A stretch of DNA of 64,000 nt from Flammula alnicola (lineage: Eukaryota > Basidiomycota > Agaricomycetes > Agaricales > Strophariaceae): NCBI GenBank assembly GCA_015499995.1, contig JADNRV010000095.1, positions 1-64,000 of the forward strand. Direction: 5' to 3'. The notes beneath the pieces were generated by a model. It saw only the letters and a list, made by a program, of their open reading frames with translations. It did not search any database and was not told the DNA's origin. Of the stretch, positions 23,325-35,290 are shown in pieces. Each line of letters opens with the position of its first letter. Position 1 is the stretch's first letter. The position numbers and the translations under genes were made by a program.

Positions 23325-24512
23325 ATGGCGTCTCGTTCGATTCTAATTCGACGACTGAGGTCCAAAAACGTCGCGTTCTCCTCCGCGCCTACATTAATTC
23401 GGTACACGAGCACCAAAAGCACACAAAAATCGCCACCAAAGGCATCACTGCCGCAGGAGCCTCCACAGCAGAGGAGCTGGCTAACGCGCAAGGTGGAAAC
23501 GTCGCCCGCCGCGAAGCGTGTATTCCTGGGTATCTCGAATGCTCTTGGGTATGGAAGCCCCAAGCAGATGGCTGGAAGAAGAGCCCTAGCTTTCTATGAG
23601 CAGATATGTGCCATAAAGCCTGACGAAGATAAGGAATTCTGGCAGAATGGTACGTCGACTTCCTATTGAATCCACATCATTTGGGAGTATTCTATTCATT
23701 CAATTCGATAAATTTCCATCGAACAACACATATTCATCCTGTGTTTCGTGTCGTACAAGTCAAGCTGACGATTCCGCCTCGCAGACTGTTACCTACCACC
23801 TACCTTCCAGTCGTGGTTCACCATCACAAACCTCCACGTCTGGCTCCTCACCGTGCGCCTCCGCGCTCTCCCCGCCGCGCACGGAAAACACTACCACCAG
23901 GCGCTCATCGACCACTTCTTCATCGACATCGAAGACCGCATCCGCACCGTCCTCCAACCGCCCACCGAGCCCACCCAGCCGTACACCTTCCACACATCCT
24001 TCTACGTCAACCCCAACGCGCCCCCACCCGACGCCAAGACCCCCGACGGGAAGCCGAGAAGGAGCAGCCCCGCCCCGGACCGTATCGTCACGCGTCAGAT
24101 GAAGATATTCAAGGAACAGTGGGCGGGCATGGGGCTCTCCTTCGACCTCGCGCTGGTCAAGGGCGATATGGAGATGGCAGGCGCGGTGTGGCGGAACCTC
24201 CTCGGCGCACGTGGGGCGCAGGGCATCATCTACTCGACGTCCGGACCTGCCTTCCGCCGCTCGGTCAACCTCGTCGGCGGGGAGGTGGTCAACGTCTCCA
24301 AGGTCGATTTCGAGAAGGAGGAAGCGAGGGACGATCATTCGGGCGTTTATGACTTCCCGCCTGCGGAGGTGGACAAGTACCTGACATACCCCGAGGTGAT
24401 GCGCGATGTGGTGGGTTATTGTAGGAGGGAGCTGAAGCGTCTTGAGGGGGTTAGCGATGAGGATATCGTTAGTGGCGATTGGAAGAAGTTGAAGTTTGGG
24501 CGGGTGAGGTAG
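23325..24512 (+). CDS. CBP3: Ubiquinol-cytochrome c chaperone (Cbp3/UQCC1 family), mitochondrial
   Basis: Exons 23325-23649 and 23785-24512 join in frame to 350 residues. The start MASRSILIRRLRSKNVAFSS is rich in Arg and Ser and lacks acidic residues, as expected of a mitochondrial presequence. The core matches the ubiquinol-cytochrome c chaperone domain: ALAFYEQICAIKPDEDKEFW, then a C-Y-L-P-x-T-F-Q-SWF stretch formed across the intron, LHVWLLTVRLRALP, HYHQALIDHFFIDIEDRIR, RQMKIFKEQWAGMGLSFDLA, and a TYPEVMRDVVGYCRREL C-terminal helix. Cbp3 with Cbp6 binds the mitochondrial ribosome and newly made cytochrome b during bc1 complex assembly. An insert rich in Pro (NPNAPPPDAKTPDGKPRRSS) interrupts the domain. 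I expect one gene per genome. Confidence 0.9.
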
Positions 24513-25972
24513 ATCTGATGGCTGAGGGCATTGTTCTGCATGTGTTGTCGTTCTATCATTAGTTTCGAATCTAATTTCCCTCTTCGTGGGTGCGCGTTCC
24601 TCTAGGATATTCTCTCCGTTGGAACGTTTGACAGTTTGTTGACTGGCTGAAACCATCTTCGACGCTCTATCCATCTCAAGTGCTTCAAGGCCGAATCTGA
24701 TTTCAAGTGGGTCATAACAATATATGCTTGACATATTGAACGAGGCTGCAGCGCGTTTTCTGGGCGGAACGTCGCCAATACTTCGTGGGTTCTTCGTCAT
24801 ACGTCTTGAGCTTGCACTTGGAGGGAGAACTTCCATGCGGACCCACAGTGCTCCGAACATGTGTCTTCTCCCTGAGTAAATTTATTTCTGACCGTCGAAC
24901 TCTTAATAGTTTTCCATCATCCAAAAAAAAGTGTAGTTGTGCCTTTCTTCAGCAATTTCACAATGCTAATCCACCGGTTCTTGGTCTGAACCTTCGTGCC
25001 GCAGTACACGCCGGAGAGTTACCACAGGATGCGCGCATTTCAACAGGTACGTTTAAGGTACGTTGATCAAGCTTCTCGTTGGTAGAATTTCTTCGACGTA
25101 TGCTATTTTATTTATATTGTTCATTCGAATCCCTCTTTTTCTAACCCTTATTTTCCCAAATGTTCGGTTGTTCGTACTCCGTCAGTATACACCTACTACT
25201 ATACTTGATTTTTCTTGGCCAATGTATACGTACTGACATTTCTGGCTACGGATAGCTCTGTGTTAATTAGCCTTGACTCATAAAACGACGCCGGAAAATG
25301 TTTGTTACATATTGGGCATCTACATGGAGCCGAGGTTCTCTCGACTTACATGTTCACTTCAGCCATTTGGACATGGCCAACAGATGGCAGGTCGAAACAG
25401 CTTCCGCAAAAGTAGTGAAGGAATTCAAATGCGACCATCTAGACAGAGTCAATGTTCCTGTCGCTCCTCCGCGGCCAGAACCGCCAGCACCCGCCTCAGG
25501 TGACGCTGTGCTTGCGTGTAATCGTTGGCCTCTCATGAGCGACTTTAGTTCCTTTCTTGCATGACATGATTTCGCCAAGCAACCCTCCGCATAGGTAAAA
25601 ACACCTTTCGCGGTGTAGGTGTGACCGCAATCTGGCGAGCATCTTCGGGTTGTTAGTAGGGTCTGAGCTATCGATAATGTAAGCAAAATAAGTGATTGTC
25701 ATCAATGTAGGGGTAGTCATCTTACATGCTAAGAGCGTTCATTCCGATTGCGATGACTTGGTCACGCAAAGAGACTTAAAATTGTCGATGACACTTCACA
25801 CCACGTCGTATCCATGAAAGGTCTTCTTATCGCGCCAATAGCGTGTCGATTGATCCCAATGTTTGATTACACAGGCCGCGTTACACATGATAGAGTGTAT
25901 GATAGATAGAATAGAGAATAAGAGGAATCAATCAATATTTTATCTCGGGATAGAGTAATACAAGAGCGGGAA
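24513..25972. other. Intergenic region
   Basis: 1.46 kb between Cbp3 and Mpdu1. Two minus-strand frames (25354-25686 and 25496-25720) and one plus frame (25298-25564) overlap one another. None has a domain that I recognise, so no gene is called. Confidence 0.45.
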
Positions 25973-27047
25973 TTAATCCACCTTCCGGGCCCATTTGCGG
26001 CCACCTGCGGATGAAGGTGTGCGCGGAGGAGGGGTTGCGACCCGATGCGTTGACGCAGTGGTCGCCGTCGCTCTTGTGGCCGTTGGTTGGTGGATCTGGG
26101 ATTCCCATGAGGCTGGCTCGTACGCAGCCGACGCCCGTTCCTTCTCCTTCTCATACGGCGCGTGTTCCCGCAGACCAAACTCGTCCTTGACTTCCGATTC
26201 TCCCCAATACATCCACAGCTGTGCGCCGAGGACGATGTTGAGCAGCAGCGCTAGCGCGAAGCCCGCAGAGACGAGGAGGTCGCCCACCTCGGTCGCGGTG
26301 GTGAATAAGCGGGCGAGACACCCGGCGATCTGGCTTATGACAGCGAAAGCAGAGAGCTGCCCGGTGGATTGGGAGCGATAGTTTTGGCGGATTTGAGGAA
26401 GTTTTGAGAAGAGCGAGAGCGGAAGGGTGGTCATTTGGAGCAACGCGAGGAGATCGGTGGGTATGGTGTACAAAGCAAACGCTGATGCGATGGTAAGGAG
26501 GGTACCGACAACGATCTTTTGTGACTTGTTATCTCCACGTGTCAGCGAACGCGTTGGGGCGTAGTGGACGATGAGGAGCGTGATGAGGGTGTTTTGGAGG
26601 GTTAGGAAGAGGTTCTCGCCGTATGTGGAGAATGGAAATTGATGCCTGAAGGAGTACGCGAGGGTGATCGCGTATGAGAGGGTCTCGAGGATGTAGGCGG
26701 GCAGAGAGAGGCCGCGTGCTGAACGTGCGTTCACAACTACGTTTTGCAGTGTAATTAGCATAGAAATAAAGTAGAAAGAAAGGACAAACGTACTAAGTAG
26801 TATTTGTGGTACTTTCATAATGGAACCACCAACTACGATTCCGATTCCTAGTCCTTTCGAGAGCGAGTATTTGAGGCATTTAACGTCACCGATGTCGAGA
26901 TTTTCGACCAATGACGTGTAACATTCCTGCAATGTAAAGGTGAGTATTTAGAGCAGCTTCAGGGTTGGACTAAAGACTTACCTTCCCTACTATCGATATG
27001 CCTAGGTCCTTGACGAACCAGGGAAGGTTTTGTGTAATGGCAGTCAT
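25973..27047 (-). CDS. MPDU1: PQ-loop protein Mpdu1 (mannose-P-dolichol utilization)
   Basis: Exons 27047-26982, 26926-26794 and 26736-25973 join in frame to 320 residues. The sequence shows the Mpdu1/SL15 pattern: CLKYSLSKGLGIGIVVGGSI, KVPQI at the first PQ loop, NARSARGLSLPAYILETLSY, FPFSTYGENLFLTLQNTLI, then a second loop with SKLPQIRQNYRSQSTGQLS and FTTATEVGDLLV. Seven hydrophobic helices are expected in the ER membrane. The family is needed for use of dolichol-phosphate mannose and glucose in lumenal glycosylation. The tail after the last helix (about 65 residues, charged then Thr/Pro-rich) is longer than in animals. It is divergent from the Prp6 gene, with starts 142 bp apart. Confidence 0.92.
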
Positions 27048-27189
27048 AGTGGTCGTGAAGAACGTGGAGGATTGTCGGGCGAGTGACAAAGTGGTGAGTC
27101 ACAACGTGACGACAGACTTTGTGAAAGCGTTCCTGTTCCCCATTCTTCTACCACCAACGACGACAACGTGAAACGTAAACTCATCAGCC
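27048..27189. promoter_or_regulatory. Shared divergent promoter of MPDU1 and PRP6
   Basis: Only 142 bp separate the two start codons, so both 5' leaders and promoters must lie here or overlap. No clear TATA box is seen. That both genes are transcribed from this region is inference from the gene models. Confidence 0.6.
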
Positions 27190-30100
27190 ATGGCATCGAA
27201 TAAACCCAACAAGCTGGCATTCTTGTCAATGCCGGCCCCAGCGTCGTATGTCGCTGGTCTTGGTCGAGGGTAAGTCTCTTCAGCGCGCACTACGCTCGAC
27301 CGATACTGACCATGTCGACCTTTCTTATAGTGCTTCTGGTTTTACAACACGGTCGGATATTGGTCCTGCACGGGAAGGACCATCCGCGGAGGTTATTGCG
27401 TGCGTACCTCTCTTAAATATAGCCTCTGACAACGAAACTTACGAGATTTACTCGTTTCAAGCGAAGCGCAAGCCAAACGAGGCGAAGAAGTTGAAGTCGA
27501 CCCAGACCAGTTTCAAGATCCAGACAATGAATACGGCCTCTTCGCTGGTACGACGTACGAGCAGGATGATGAGGAAGCGGACAAGATCTACGAACTCGTT
27601 GACGAAGCCATGGATTCACGAAGAAGAGCAAGGAGGTGCGTGCAGGGTTAGTCTTCATGTTTCGTTTCTGTTCCCCTAATTTCATCCTTTTTCCTTCCAT
27701 CTACAGAGAGGCACAAGAGCAAGCCGAACTCGCCAAGCATCGCGCTGAACGACCCAAGATTCAGCAGCAGTTCGCTGACCTCAAGCGCGGACTTTCCCAG
27801 GTGACGGATGACGAATGGGAAAACATCCCAGAGGTGGGGAATCTCACCAGGAAGAAAAGGAGACGGGAGGAACGCTCTTATGTCGTTCCTGATAGCGTTC
27901 TCGTCGGCGACAGGAGCAAAACGGAGTACGAGAGCGCATTGGATTCTAGGCAGCAACAGGTACGTTTTCGCCTATCTTCATTTTCGCCTAATTTGCTTAT
28001 AATTTGTTTTTTCCAGGCTGGAGGATTCGAAACTCCTGCGGATTCGGGTACCCTTACGAACTTCGTCGAAATCGGTCAAGCTCGAGACAAAATACTCTCT
28101 CTCAAGCTCGACCAGGTAAGCATTACTGCTCTCTTTCGTTCAATAAGACTCATCCTCGCTTTTCAGATTTCCGGAACATCCACAACAAATGGTACCTCGA
28201 CCTCCGTTGACCCCAAGGGTTACCTCACATCGCTTGACAGCGTCATCATCAAATCCGACGCCGAGATAGGCGACATCAAGAGAGCTCGAATGCTCTTCGA
28301 TTCTCTCGTCAAGTCCAATCCCAAGCATGCTCCTGGATGGATCGCAGCCGCCTGTCTTGAAGAACACGCTGGAAGGATGGTAGCTGCGAGGAAAATCATC
28401 AAGCAAGGTTGCGAGCAGTGTCCGAAGAGTGAGGATGTGTGGCTCGAGGCTGCTAGGTTACACGTAAGCCTTTCCCTTTCCACTCATTATATGTTGTCTG
28501 ACTGGTCTGTTGCAGAACAATGATGACGCGAAGGTTGTCCTGGCAAACGCAGTGCAACATGTTGGCCAGAGTGTGAAGATCTGGCTGGCCGCTGCTGACC
28601 TCGAACACGATATTAAAGCGAAGAAACGGGTTCTACGAAAAGGTTCGTTCTCTGCAACCGCTTCAGTAATAAAAATTAATCGTTCCTTTTAGCCCTCGAA
28701 CATATCCCAAACTCGGTTCGTCTATGGAAAGAAACCGTCAATCTCGAATCCTCCGCAGCCGACGCCCGTATCCTTCTCGCCCGTGCCGTCGAAGTGATCC
28801 CTCTTTCCGTCGAACTATGGCTCGCCCTTGCCCGACTCGAAACTCCTGAAAGAGCGAAGGCGGTGCTTAACAAAGCCCGCAGGGCAGTTCCCACATCACA
28901 CGAGTTCTGGATCGCCGCAGCTCGTCTACTCGAGCAAGAGGCCAACCTGCCGGAAAAGACCCCCGAAAAACGCGCGGAGGAGCTGCTCGTGGTGGACAAG
29001 ACGATCGAGGCTGCTACGCGCAACCTGCGGAGCCATCGTGTGTTGCTGACGCGCGACCAGTGGCTGAAGGAGGCGGAGAAATGCGAGACTGAGGGCAGCC
29101 CGAGGACGTGTGAGGCGATCGTCAAGGCGACTATTGCAATGGAGCTCGAGGAGGAGGATAGGCTGGACACGTGGGTTGGAGATGCGGAGAGTGCAGAGGC
29201 GAGAGGGATGGTTGGCACCGCGCGAGCTATCCTGGCCTACGCTCTGAAAGTCTACCCCGATAGGCGTAGCTTGTGGAGAAAGGCGGCAGAGTTAGAGAAG
29301 GCTCATGGAACTCGGTATGCAGCTTTTTTCTCGCGTCATGTTTTCTCGCTGACATCGACTGGTCTTTAGGGAGAGCCTGGATGCGCTACTCGATCGTGCC
29401 GTCACTCATTGCCCGCAAGCGGAGGTGCTATGGCTCATGGCTGCCAAGGAGAAGTGGTTGGCCGGAGACGTCCCAGCTGCTCGTCAGGTGCTCGAACGCG
29501 CGTTCGTTGCCAACCCGGAGAGCGAACAGATTTGGCTCGCCGCTGTTAAGCTGGAGGCGGAAAACGGAGAATTCGCCGTTGCGAGAGAGCTGCTGGTTCG
29601 CGCCAGGACTGTAGCAGATACCGAAAGAGTGTGTATGATCTTCTTATCGTGTGATTCTCATACTGACTGTTTCGTTATAGATTTGGATGAAATCGGCCGT
29701 GTTCGAACGACAGCAAGGCCAACTAACGACTGCTCTCGAGACCCTTTCCTCCGCCCTTTCTAAATTCCCAAAGTTCGCAAAACTCTACATGATCCAAGGC
29801 CAGATTCAGCAGTCCATGAACAGTCTTACTGCCGCTCGCGCATCCTTTGCAGCCGGCATCAAAGCTTGCCCAAAGGAACCCACATTATGGATACTCGCCA
29901 GCCGCCTAGAAGAGGCCGACGACAGGAGCATCAAAGCCCGCTCCTTGCTTGAGAAGGCCCGGCTCGTCAACCCAGGGAACGACCAGCTCTGGGCCGAGTC
30001 TGTGGGTGTCGAGGAGCGATCAGGAGGCGCAGCGCAGGCGAAGGCCATGCTCTCGCGAGCTCTGCAGGAATGTCCTGCTTCAGGGCTGCTGTGGTCGATG

Positions 30101-30529
30101 GCGTTATGGGCGGAGCCACGTGCATCGCGTAAGACCAAGAGCGTGGACGCATTGAGGAAGACGAAGGATAGCCCGCTGGTGGTGTGTACCGTTGCTCGAG
30201 TGCTCTGGGCGGACCGTATGATCGAGCGGGCGAGGGATTGGTTTGGGAGAGCGACTGCTACGGACCCAGACCAGGGTGATGTCTGGGCTTGGTGGTTGAA
30301 GTTCGAGAGGCAGCATGGCAACGAGGTGCGTATTTTCGTCTCTCTGTTTTGTTCGTAATATCTTTCTGACTTTTTTTGTGGTCAGGAACAACGAGAGGTG
30401 GTCCGAACGAAATGTGTCGCCGCCGAACCCCACCATTCTCCAATGTGGCAATCAATAGCCAAGGATGTGAAGAATGTGGGCAAGTTGACGAGAGAGATCC
30501 TTGAGATGGTAGCTGATGCTCTGAAATAA
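27190..30529 (+). CDS. PRP6: Pre-mRNA splicing factor Prp6 (U5 snRNP, tri-snRNP bridge)
   Basis: Eleven exons (27190-27269, 27331-27399, 27462-27635, 27707-27959, 28017-28115, 28167-28463, 28516-28642, 28693-29314, 29370-29628, 29681-30325, 30386-30529) join in frame to 922 residues, the usual Prp6 length. The N-terminus carries the PRP1 N-terminal motif: [20 protein letters not shown] then SDIGPAR, followed by [20 protein letters not shown]. From about residue 270 the protein is a chain of HAT/TPR helical repeats with the typical W/LA-A pattern ([50 protein letters not shown]). Prp6 links U5 to U4/U6 in the tri-snRNP. The gene ends 211 bp from the convergent acyl-CoA synthetase gene. Confidence 0.95.
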
Positions 30530-30740
30530 ACATACTTGTGCTGTAGTTCTCGTTAGGCTTTCTGTAGTAATCAATGTATTCTGGCCCATTGGATGAAACG
30601 TTGAATAATATTAGATTGCGAATTGATGACAGTATTGTGATATGGAGTACAGTAACATAGTAAAGCAATAGCTCAATAGTGAGAAAGAATTGCAATCAAG
30701 AAAACAAAAAATAGACAATACAAAACATTGAACCCTCGGC

Positions 30741-33283
30741 CTACAATCCTCCTTGCTTCCTGATGGATTCCTGCCAAACAAGAGGGAAGAAATGAGTTTC
30801 TCAACATAAACACTGGTCAAAGTCAACGCACCTTGATTTCATCCCTGAACACCTCCGCGATCTTTGCCCTATTCACCTTCTGCGCCGCCGTCAGCAGCCC
30901 ATTCTTCGGGGACCACTCCTCCGGGGTGAGAACCACATCCGCCAGCATCTCCATCCTCGCAAACCCGTTCTTCTTCGCCAGAGCATTGCACTCATTCAAC
31001 ACCATCTTCCGGACGCGCGGTTCACGGCATAGTCTCGCCAGGTCCATCTCCTTGAACGATTCGCCTGGCGACGAGGTCAGGGAAGATTTCACGTTATCTG
31101 TAGGAGCGTCGGCGCCAGAGGTATCGCGAGCTGAGGGTTTCTCCAGCGCGTGGCGGATGTTGGCTTCGTGTGGAGATATGATAGCAATAGGCTGAGACAT
31201 GTCTGATGAGGCGTGCACGCAGAGGTTGGAGATATAGTTGCACGATTTGTAGATCGATTCGAGGCGCTCGAGGGCGATGTACTGAAGAGTAAAGATAAGC
31301 ATCGTGATGGAGAACACGGAAAGAGGGCCAATGTTACGTACCTCGCCACCTTGCATCTTCACCAAGTTCTTCAACCTGCCGAAAAGAACGAATCCTCTCA
31401 GTATCAACCACGGACGAGATCAATAGAGAACAGAGTACCCACCGATCAATCAAGCTCAGTGTTCCGTCCTCGTTCCACTGCCCAATATCGCCCGTCCTGA
31501 ACCACCCATCCTTCGTGAAAATAGTCTCATCCTCGTTCAAATCCGGGCGGTTGAAGTATCCTTTCGTCACGGACGGGCCCCGTATGAGGACCTCACCCTG
31601 GGGAAGGTGCACCGCGTTTGACATGGATGCGCCGTTGGTCGATGACGTGGAGCCGTCTGGTTTCGGCGGCGAGGTGGAAGAATAATACCCAAGTTCGGGG
31701 CAGTCGAGGAACTTGATCTCCACGGAGGGGGCAGGTAGCCCCACAGGTCCGAAGGAGAGGAGTTCTGGGGGGAGAAATGCGACCATCCCAGCTGATTCAG
31801 TCAGTCCATAGCCTGATTTTCAAAAGTCGAGGGATGATTCAGGTCAGATTGCTGCAACTGAAAGAGAATATGAAACGGATGCATACCTTGAGTCAGAGTC
31901 ATGATAGCGAGATTGAAAAACTCTTGCGTCTCTCTGCTCAGCGCCGCCCCGCCATTGACGGCAAAGTTGATGTGCCCGCCCACTGCTTCCTTCACCTGGC
32001 TGAACACGGTGGCGTCGAGGAGACGACTCACACCCGGTACATAAGGTCCAAGGTACTTCTTCATCCCCAAAGCAGCGTGGAACACGGTCTTAGTGAGGTA
32101 TCCACTAGAATTCACCTTTCCCATCACAGCCTTGCGGATCATCTCGTACACCGCAGGCACGCCAAACATCACGTTGGGCTTCAATGCGCTCAGGTCACCC
32201 TGACACTCCCGTACACTCGCGTCGGTGAGCGTCTTTGGTCGGGCGTAGCCGCATGTGACGCCAACGAAGACGGCGCAAAGCTCGACGACGTACTCGAGGA
32301 CGTGGGTCAGCGGGAGGTAGGCAATGTATCTGCCGCCAGCGGGGAGATGGGGGCCGAAGACGGCGTATACGGCGCCGAGAGAAGCAATGAGGTTTCCGTG
32401 GGTGAGGCAGACGCCTTTTGGTGCACCTGTGGAGCCAGAGGTGTACATGATGCATGCTGTGGTGTCGCGGTTGGGTCTGTGGGGTTCAAGAGTGGAGAGG
32501 TCCTTGGAGCGACCCAATGCGCGAAGGTCGTCGATGTGGATCACTCGAATTGGGTTTTCAGATCGTAGAGACTTGATCTGCTCCAGCAGAGAGGAAGATG
32601 GAGATCCGTCATAGAAGACAAAGTTGACGGAGGGGGTGTTTGGGAGGACTTTGAGGAGAAGTGGGAGCAGGCTGGGGTTGGTGAAGACAGCAACACAGGA
32701 TGGCTCGCGGAGCGAGTGCGTCAGCCCTAATTCTCCGAGGGTCTCATAGGCTGTAGCGGTGGTGGAGGAAATTAGGGCGCAGGCATGCGAGATAATTTGC
32801 CAATTTAGACTAGAAGGATTCGTGTCAAAACTAGGAGAGCAACAAGAAGGAAACCGACCTTGTTTCAGCAAACATATCAACGACGCTCTCTTTCCCAATA
32901 CCGAGGTCCAAAAAAGCCCTCGCAACTTCGGAAATGGCCTCCTTAAGCTGGAGGTAGTCGATGTATTTGTAGTCGCTGAGCTGGAAGTACTTCCACGTCT
33001 TCGTCTCTGTTGTCTCCTTGCCATCGATCCACTTCTTGACCTCTTTCTTCTCCTCGTGCACATCAATTACATCGCGCCAACCCATCGCCCGCCTGTTTCC
33101 GTGCACCCTCGCAGCATAGTCGATGACGTCTGAGACGGTGTCGATGCCCAGCACAGGCTGGGTGACGAGGGCCTCCTTCCGGACAGTGAGACGACGAACA
33201 CCACTTTCGCCTGCCCGCGCTGGTGGCTCGACCTCGACAGAGCCTGTGCCAAAGTAACCTTTTGGTCTCAAGTGCAAGGGCAT
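30741..33283 (-). CDS. Long-chain-fatty-acid-CoA ligase (ACSL/Faa type)
   Basis: Six exons (33283-32859, 32809-31887, 31812-31443, 31375-31342, 31281-30832, 30770-30741) join in frame to 743 residues. AMP-binding motifs are present in order: the P-loop CIMYTSGSTGAPKGVCLTHG, the adenine-site YGLTES (formed across intron 31886-31813), the hinge region WFRTGDIGQWNEDGTLSLID then RLKNLVKMQGGEYIALERLE, and the C-terminal domain with NGLLTAAQKVNR. This enzyme class activates long-chain fatty acids with ATP and CoA. Length and motif spacing fit the Faa1/Faa4-ACSL group rather than Faa2 or plant 4CL enzymes. The C-terminus QGGL is not a peroxisomal SKL signal, and no obvious transmembrane anchor is seen. 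The last exon is only 30 nt. Confidence 0.93.
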
Positions 33284-33794
33284 CGTGGTCTGAGTTCAAG
33301 TGGGTTAGAGTTAAAAATAGCGCCCCTATGTATACAGGAATCACAGGGCTTAGGTAAGAATACCCACGTGAACATTTTCCCAGGACGCGCAGGTGACACT
33401 GGCAGCAGCCGTGCAGCATAGCCTGCTCATCCTCGCTCCCCATATGTTACGGAGCATATTTTAGACCGTTCTCTTATATCCAACGAGCTCACTTCATTAT
33501 TCTCTGTCAAAAGGCAACCACATTCATATGCACATTTGATAGGATAAGATTTCAGATTGATGGGCGTATTGAATAAGCCGCAATGGCAGCAACGCAACAG
33601 CGCAATTGCTGATTGGCATGCTCCGGCCGTGGACGCGCTCCTCGCGCTCATTTTCTTACCTCCACGATTGATGAGTGGCACTTGTATTGGGCGTACAGAT
33701 CTATGGATGACATTCTACCATTTCAAGGGCCAATAAGAAACAGTCCACACATTTCTAGTACAGGAGTCTATATATGCTTTGAAATTTCATCCTA
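33284..33794. other. Intergenic region
   Basis: Promoter side of the acyl-CoA synthetase gene and 3' side of the F-box-like gene. Nothing else is seen. Confidence 0.5.
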
Positions 33795-35290
33795 CTATTC
33801 CTGTGTCCCTCTACCAATCTTGAGCGGCAGAACATCCGTGAGTTCTATATAACATTCGACACCAACGGACCTGAGTACTTCCAATTCTTTCTCGAAATCT
33901 TGTCTCTCCTCCGGTCCACAACTTGAACGAGGAATCACAAGGTAGAGATAGGATAATGATGCGCATGGAGAAGAGTAGACGCGTTTATGGTTCGAGTACG
34001 AGGAGGTTCCAGGGACCGGCGAGGGATCCAGAACTCGCTCGTTCCTTCTTCTAACCATAGATAGGACATGCTTTCCGTTTATGGAGCCGCACCCGAGTGT
34101 TGTTAGCTGAGGAAGCAACTCCCCTGTGACGAGCTTCTCGATTGTTGGTGCGTCAATGTGAATACCCAGTGGTAAATGGAGGCTGTTTATGTTACGTATA
34201 ACGCCGAAGAACTTCTCCAGCTCGCGATGAGATGTTTCGGGGCGTCGTCTGTTCGGGGCGACCCATCTCGCATTTTCTGGCGACGTGACGAATATTGGCC
34301 CCGGAAAGTCAGACAACCATAGCCGTCGAAGAGACTTGGTCGAGCGGCGAAGAATGTTGGTATATAACCCCATGTCCCAGTCTCGAAAAGTACCATGAAT
34401 TTCGATCCATAGGTCTTTGAGCTTCGGGAAGAGAACGAGGAAGAAGAGTCGGGGGTCCTGGGTCGGATAGACGAGCCTGAGCTGCAAAATTTCCAATTTC
34501 TTCACCGTAACTTCGCTAGGTGCGAGTCGAAGTTGAGGATAGGCAGGTTTAGTGAATTTGATTTGAAAACTGGCATATTTGACGGACGACGCTTCCCGTA
34601 TAAGCTTGATAAAGACCTCGGGCGTCATGGCGGTGGCTCCCATGTCAAGCTTGGTCAATTGTCCCCAAGGGACATGAAGGTTGAAGGGGTTGAGGCCATT
34701 TAGGAGGCGCAAGGTGACTTGGCGGATATTTGGAAGGGAGCGGAATACAGTGAAGTTTAACCACTGTTCGATGGTGAATGATGAATGCCATACGTTCGCG
34801 CTGTTCATGAAGCCAATATCGACCGCCTCCAGCGACCGGAAGCGTCCGCCTTCAATTTCAAGAAAGTCTCGATGCTTCGTGGTCCGTACAGAGGAAACGT
34901 GAGGGTTTTGATGCGTTCAGCGTTGGCAATAATGATTGAGTCGATCACTGTGACATCCCATCCGCCGTAGACCATACCGAAATTGAGTGCCAGGCTGTTG
35001 TTTCCGCTATGGTGGAGGCATAGAATGAATTGACGAAGTAGTGTCGATATCTTTTCAGGAGGGATGGGCGTGAAATCCATGTGGTCCCAAAAGGATGGGG
35101 TTAGGATGACATTTTGCCACTGCTTCGAAACGGGGGCGAAGGCTCGAGGATCTTCAGATTGCAGTGGCAGTCGCACTGGCTCGTTTATCCCACAGAATAC
35201 AAGAATGCGCCGGAGTACGGTGTCTGGGAAAATGTAGGAGTGTTGCGGAGCTGGCATCCGCCTCGCTGAAATTTCTGAAGTTGCTGGCAT
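33795..35290 (-). CDS. F-box/LRR-type protein with an apparent frameshift
   Basis: Two overlapping frames encode one continuous protein style. The N-terminal part from 35290 has an F-box-like helix set (YIFPDTVLRRILVFCGINEP, then RAFAPVSKQWQNVILTPSFW). The C-terminal part (to 33795) has leucine-rich repeats (LPNIRQVTLRLLNGLNPFNL, WGQLTKLDMGATAM, LEILQLRLVY, FPKLKDLWIEIHGT). The reading frame changes near 34842, where GAC-GC-TTC should read GAC-GCT-TTC: one T appears missing from a T run. Proteins of this layout are numerous in Agaricomycetes and are assumed to be SCF ubiquitin-ligase adaptors, but no target can be named. Either a pseudogene or an assembly error. Confidence 0.6.

Noticed and set aside
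25298..25720. Three overlapping small frames between CBP3 and MPDU1
   Set aside because: They contradict each other and none has a domain or clear splice partners.
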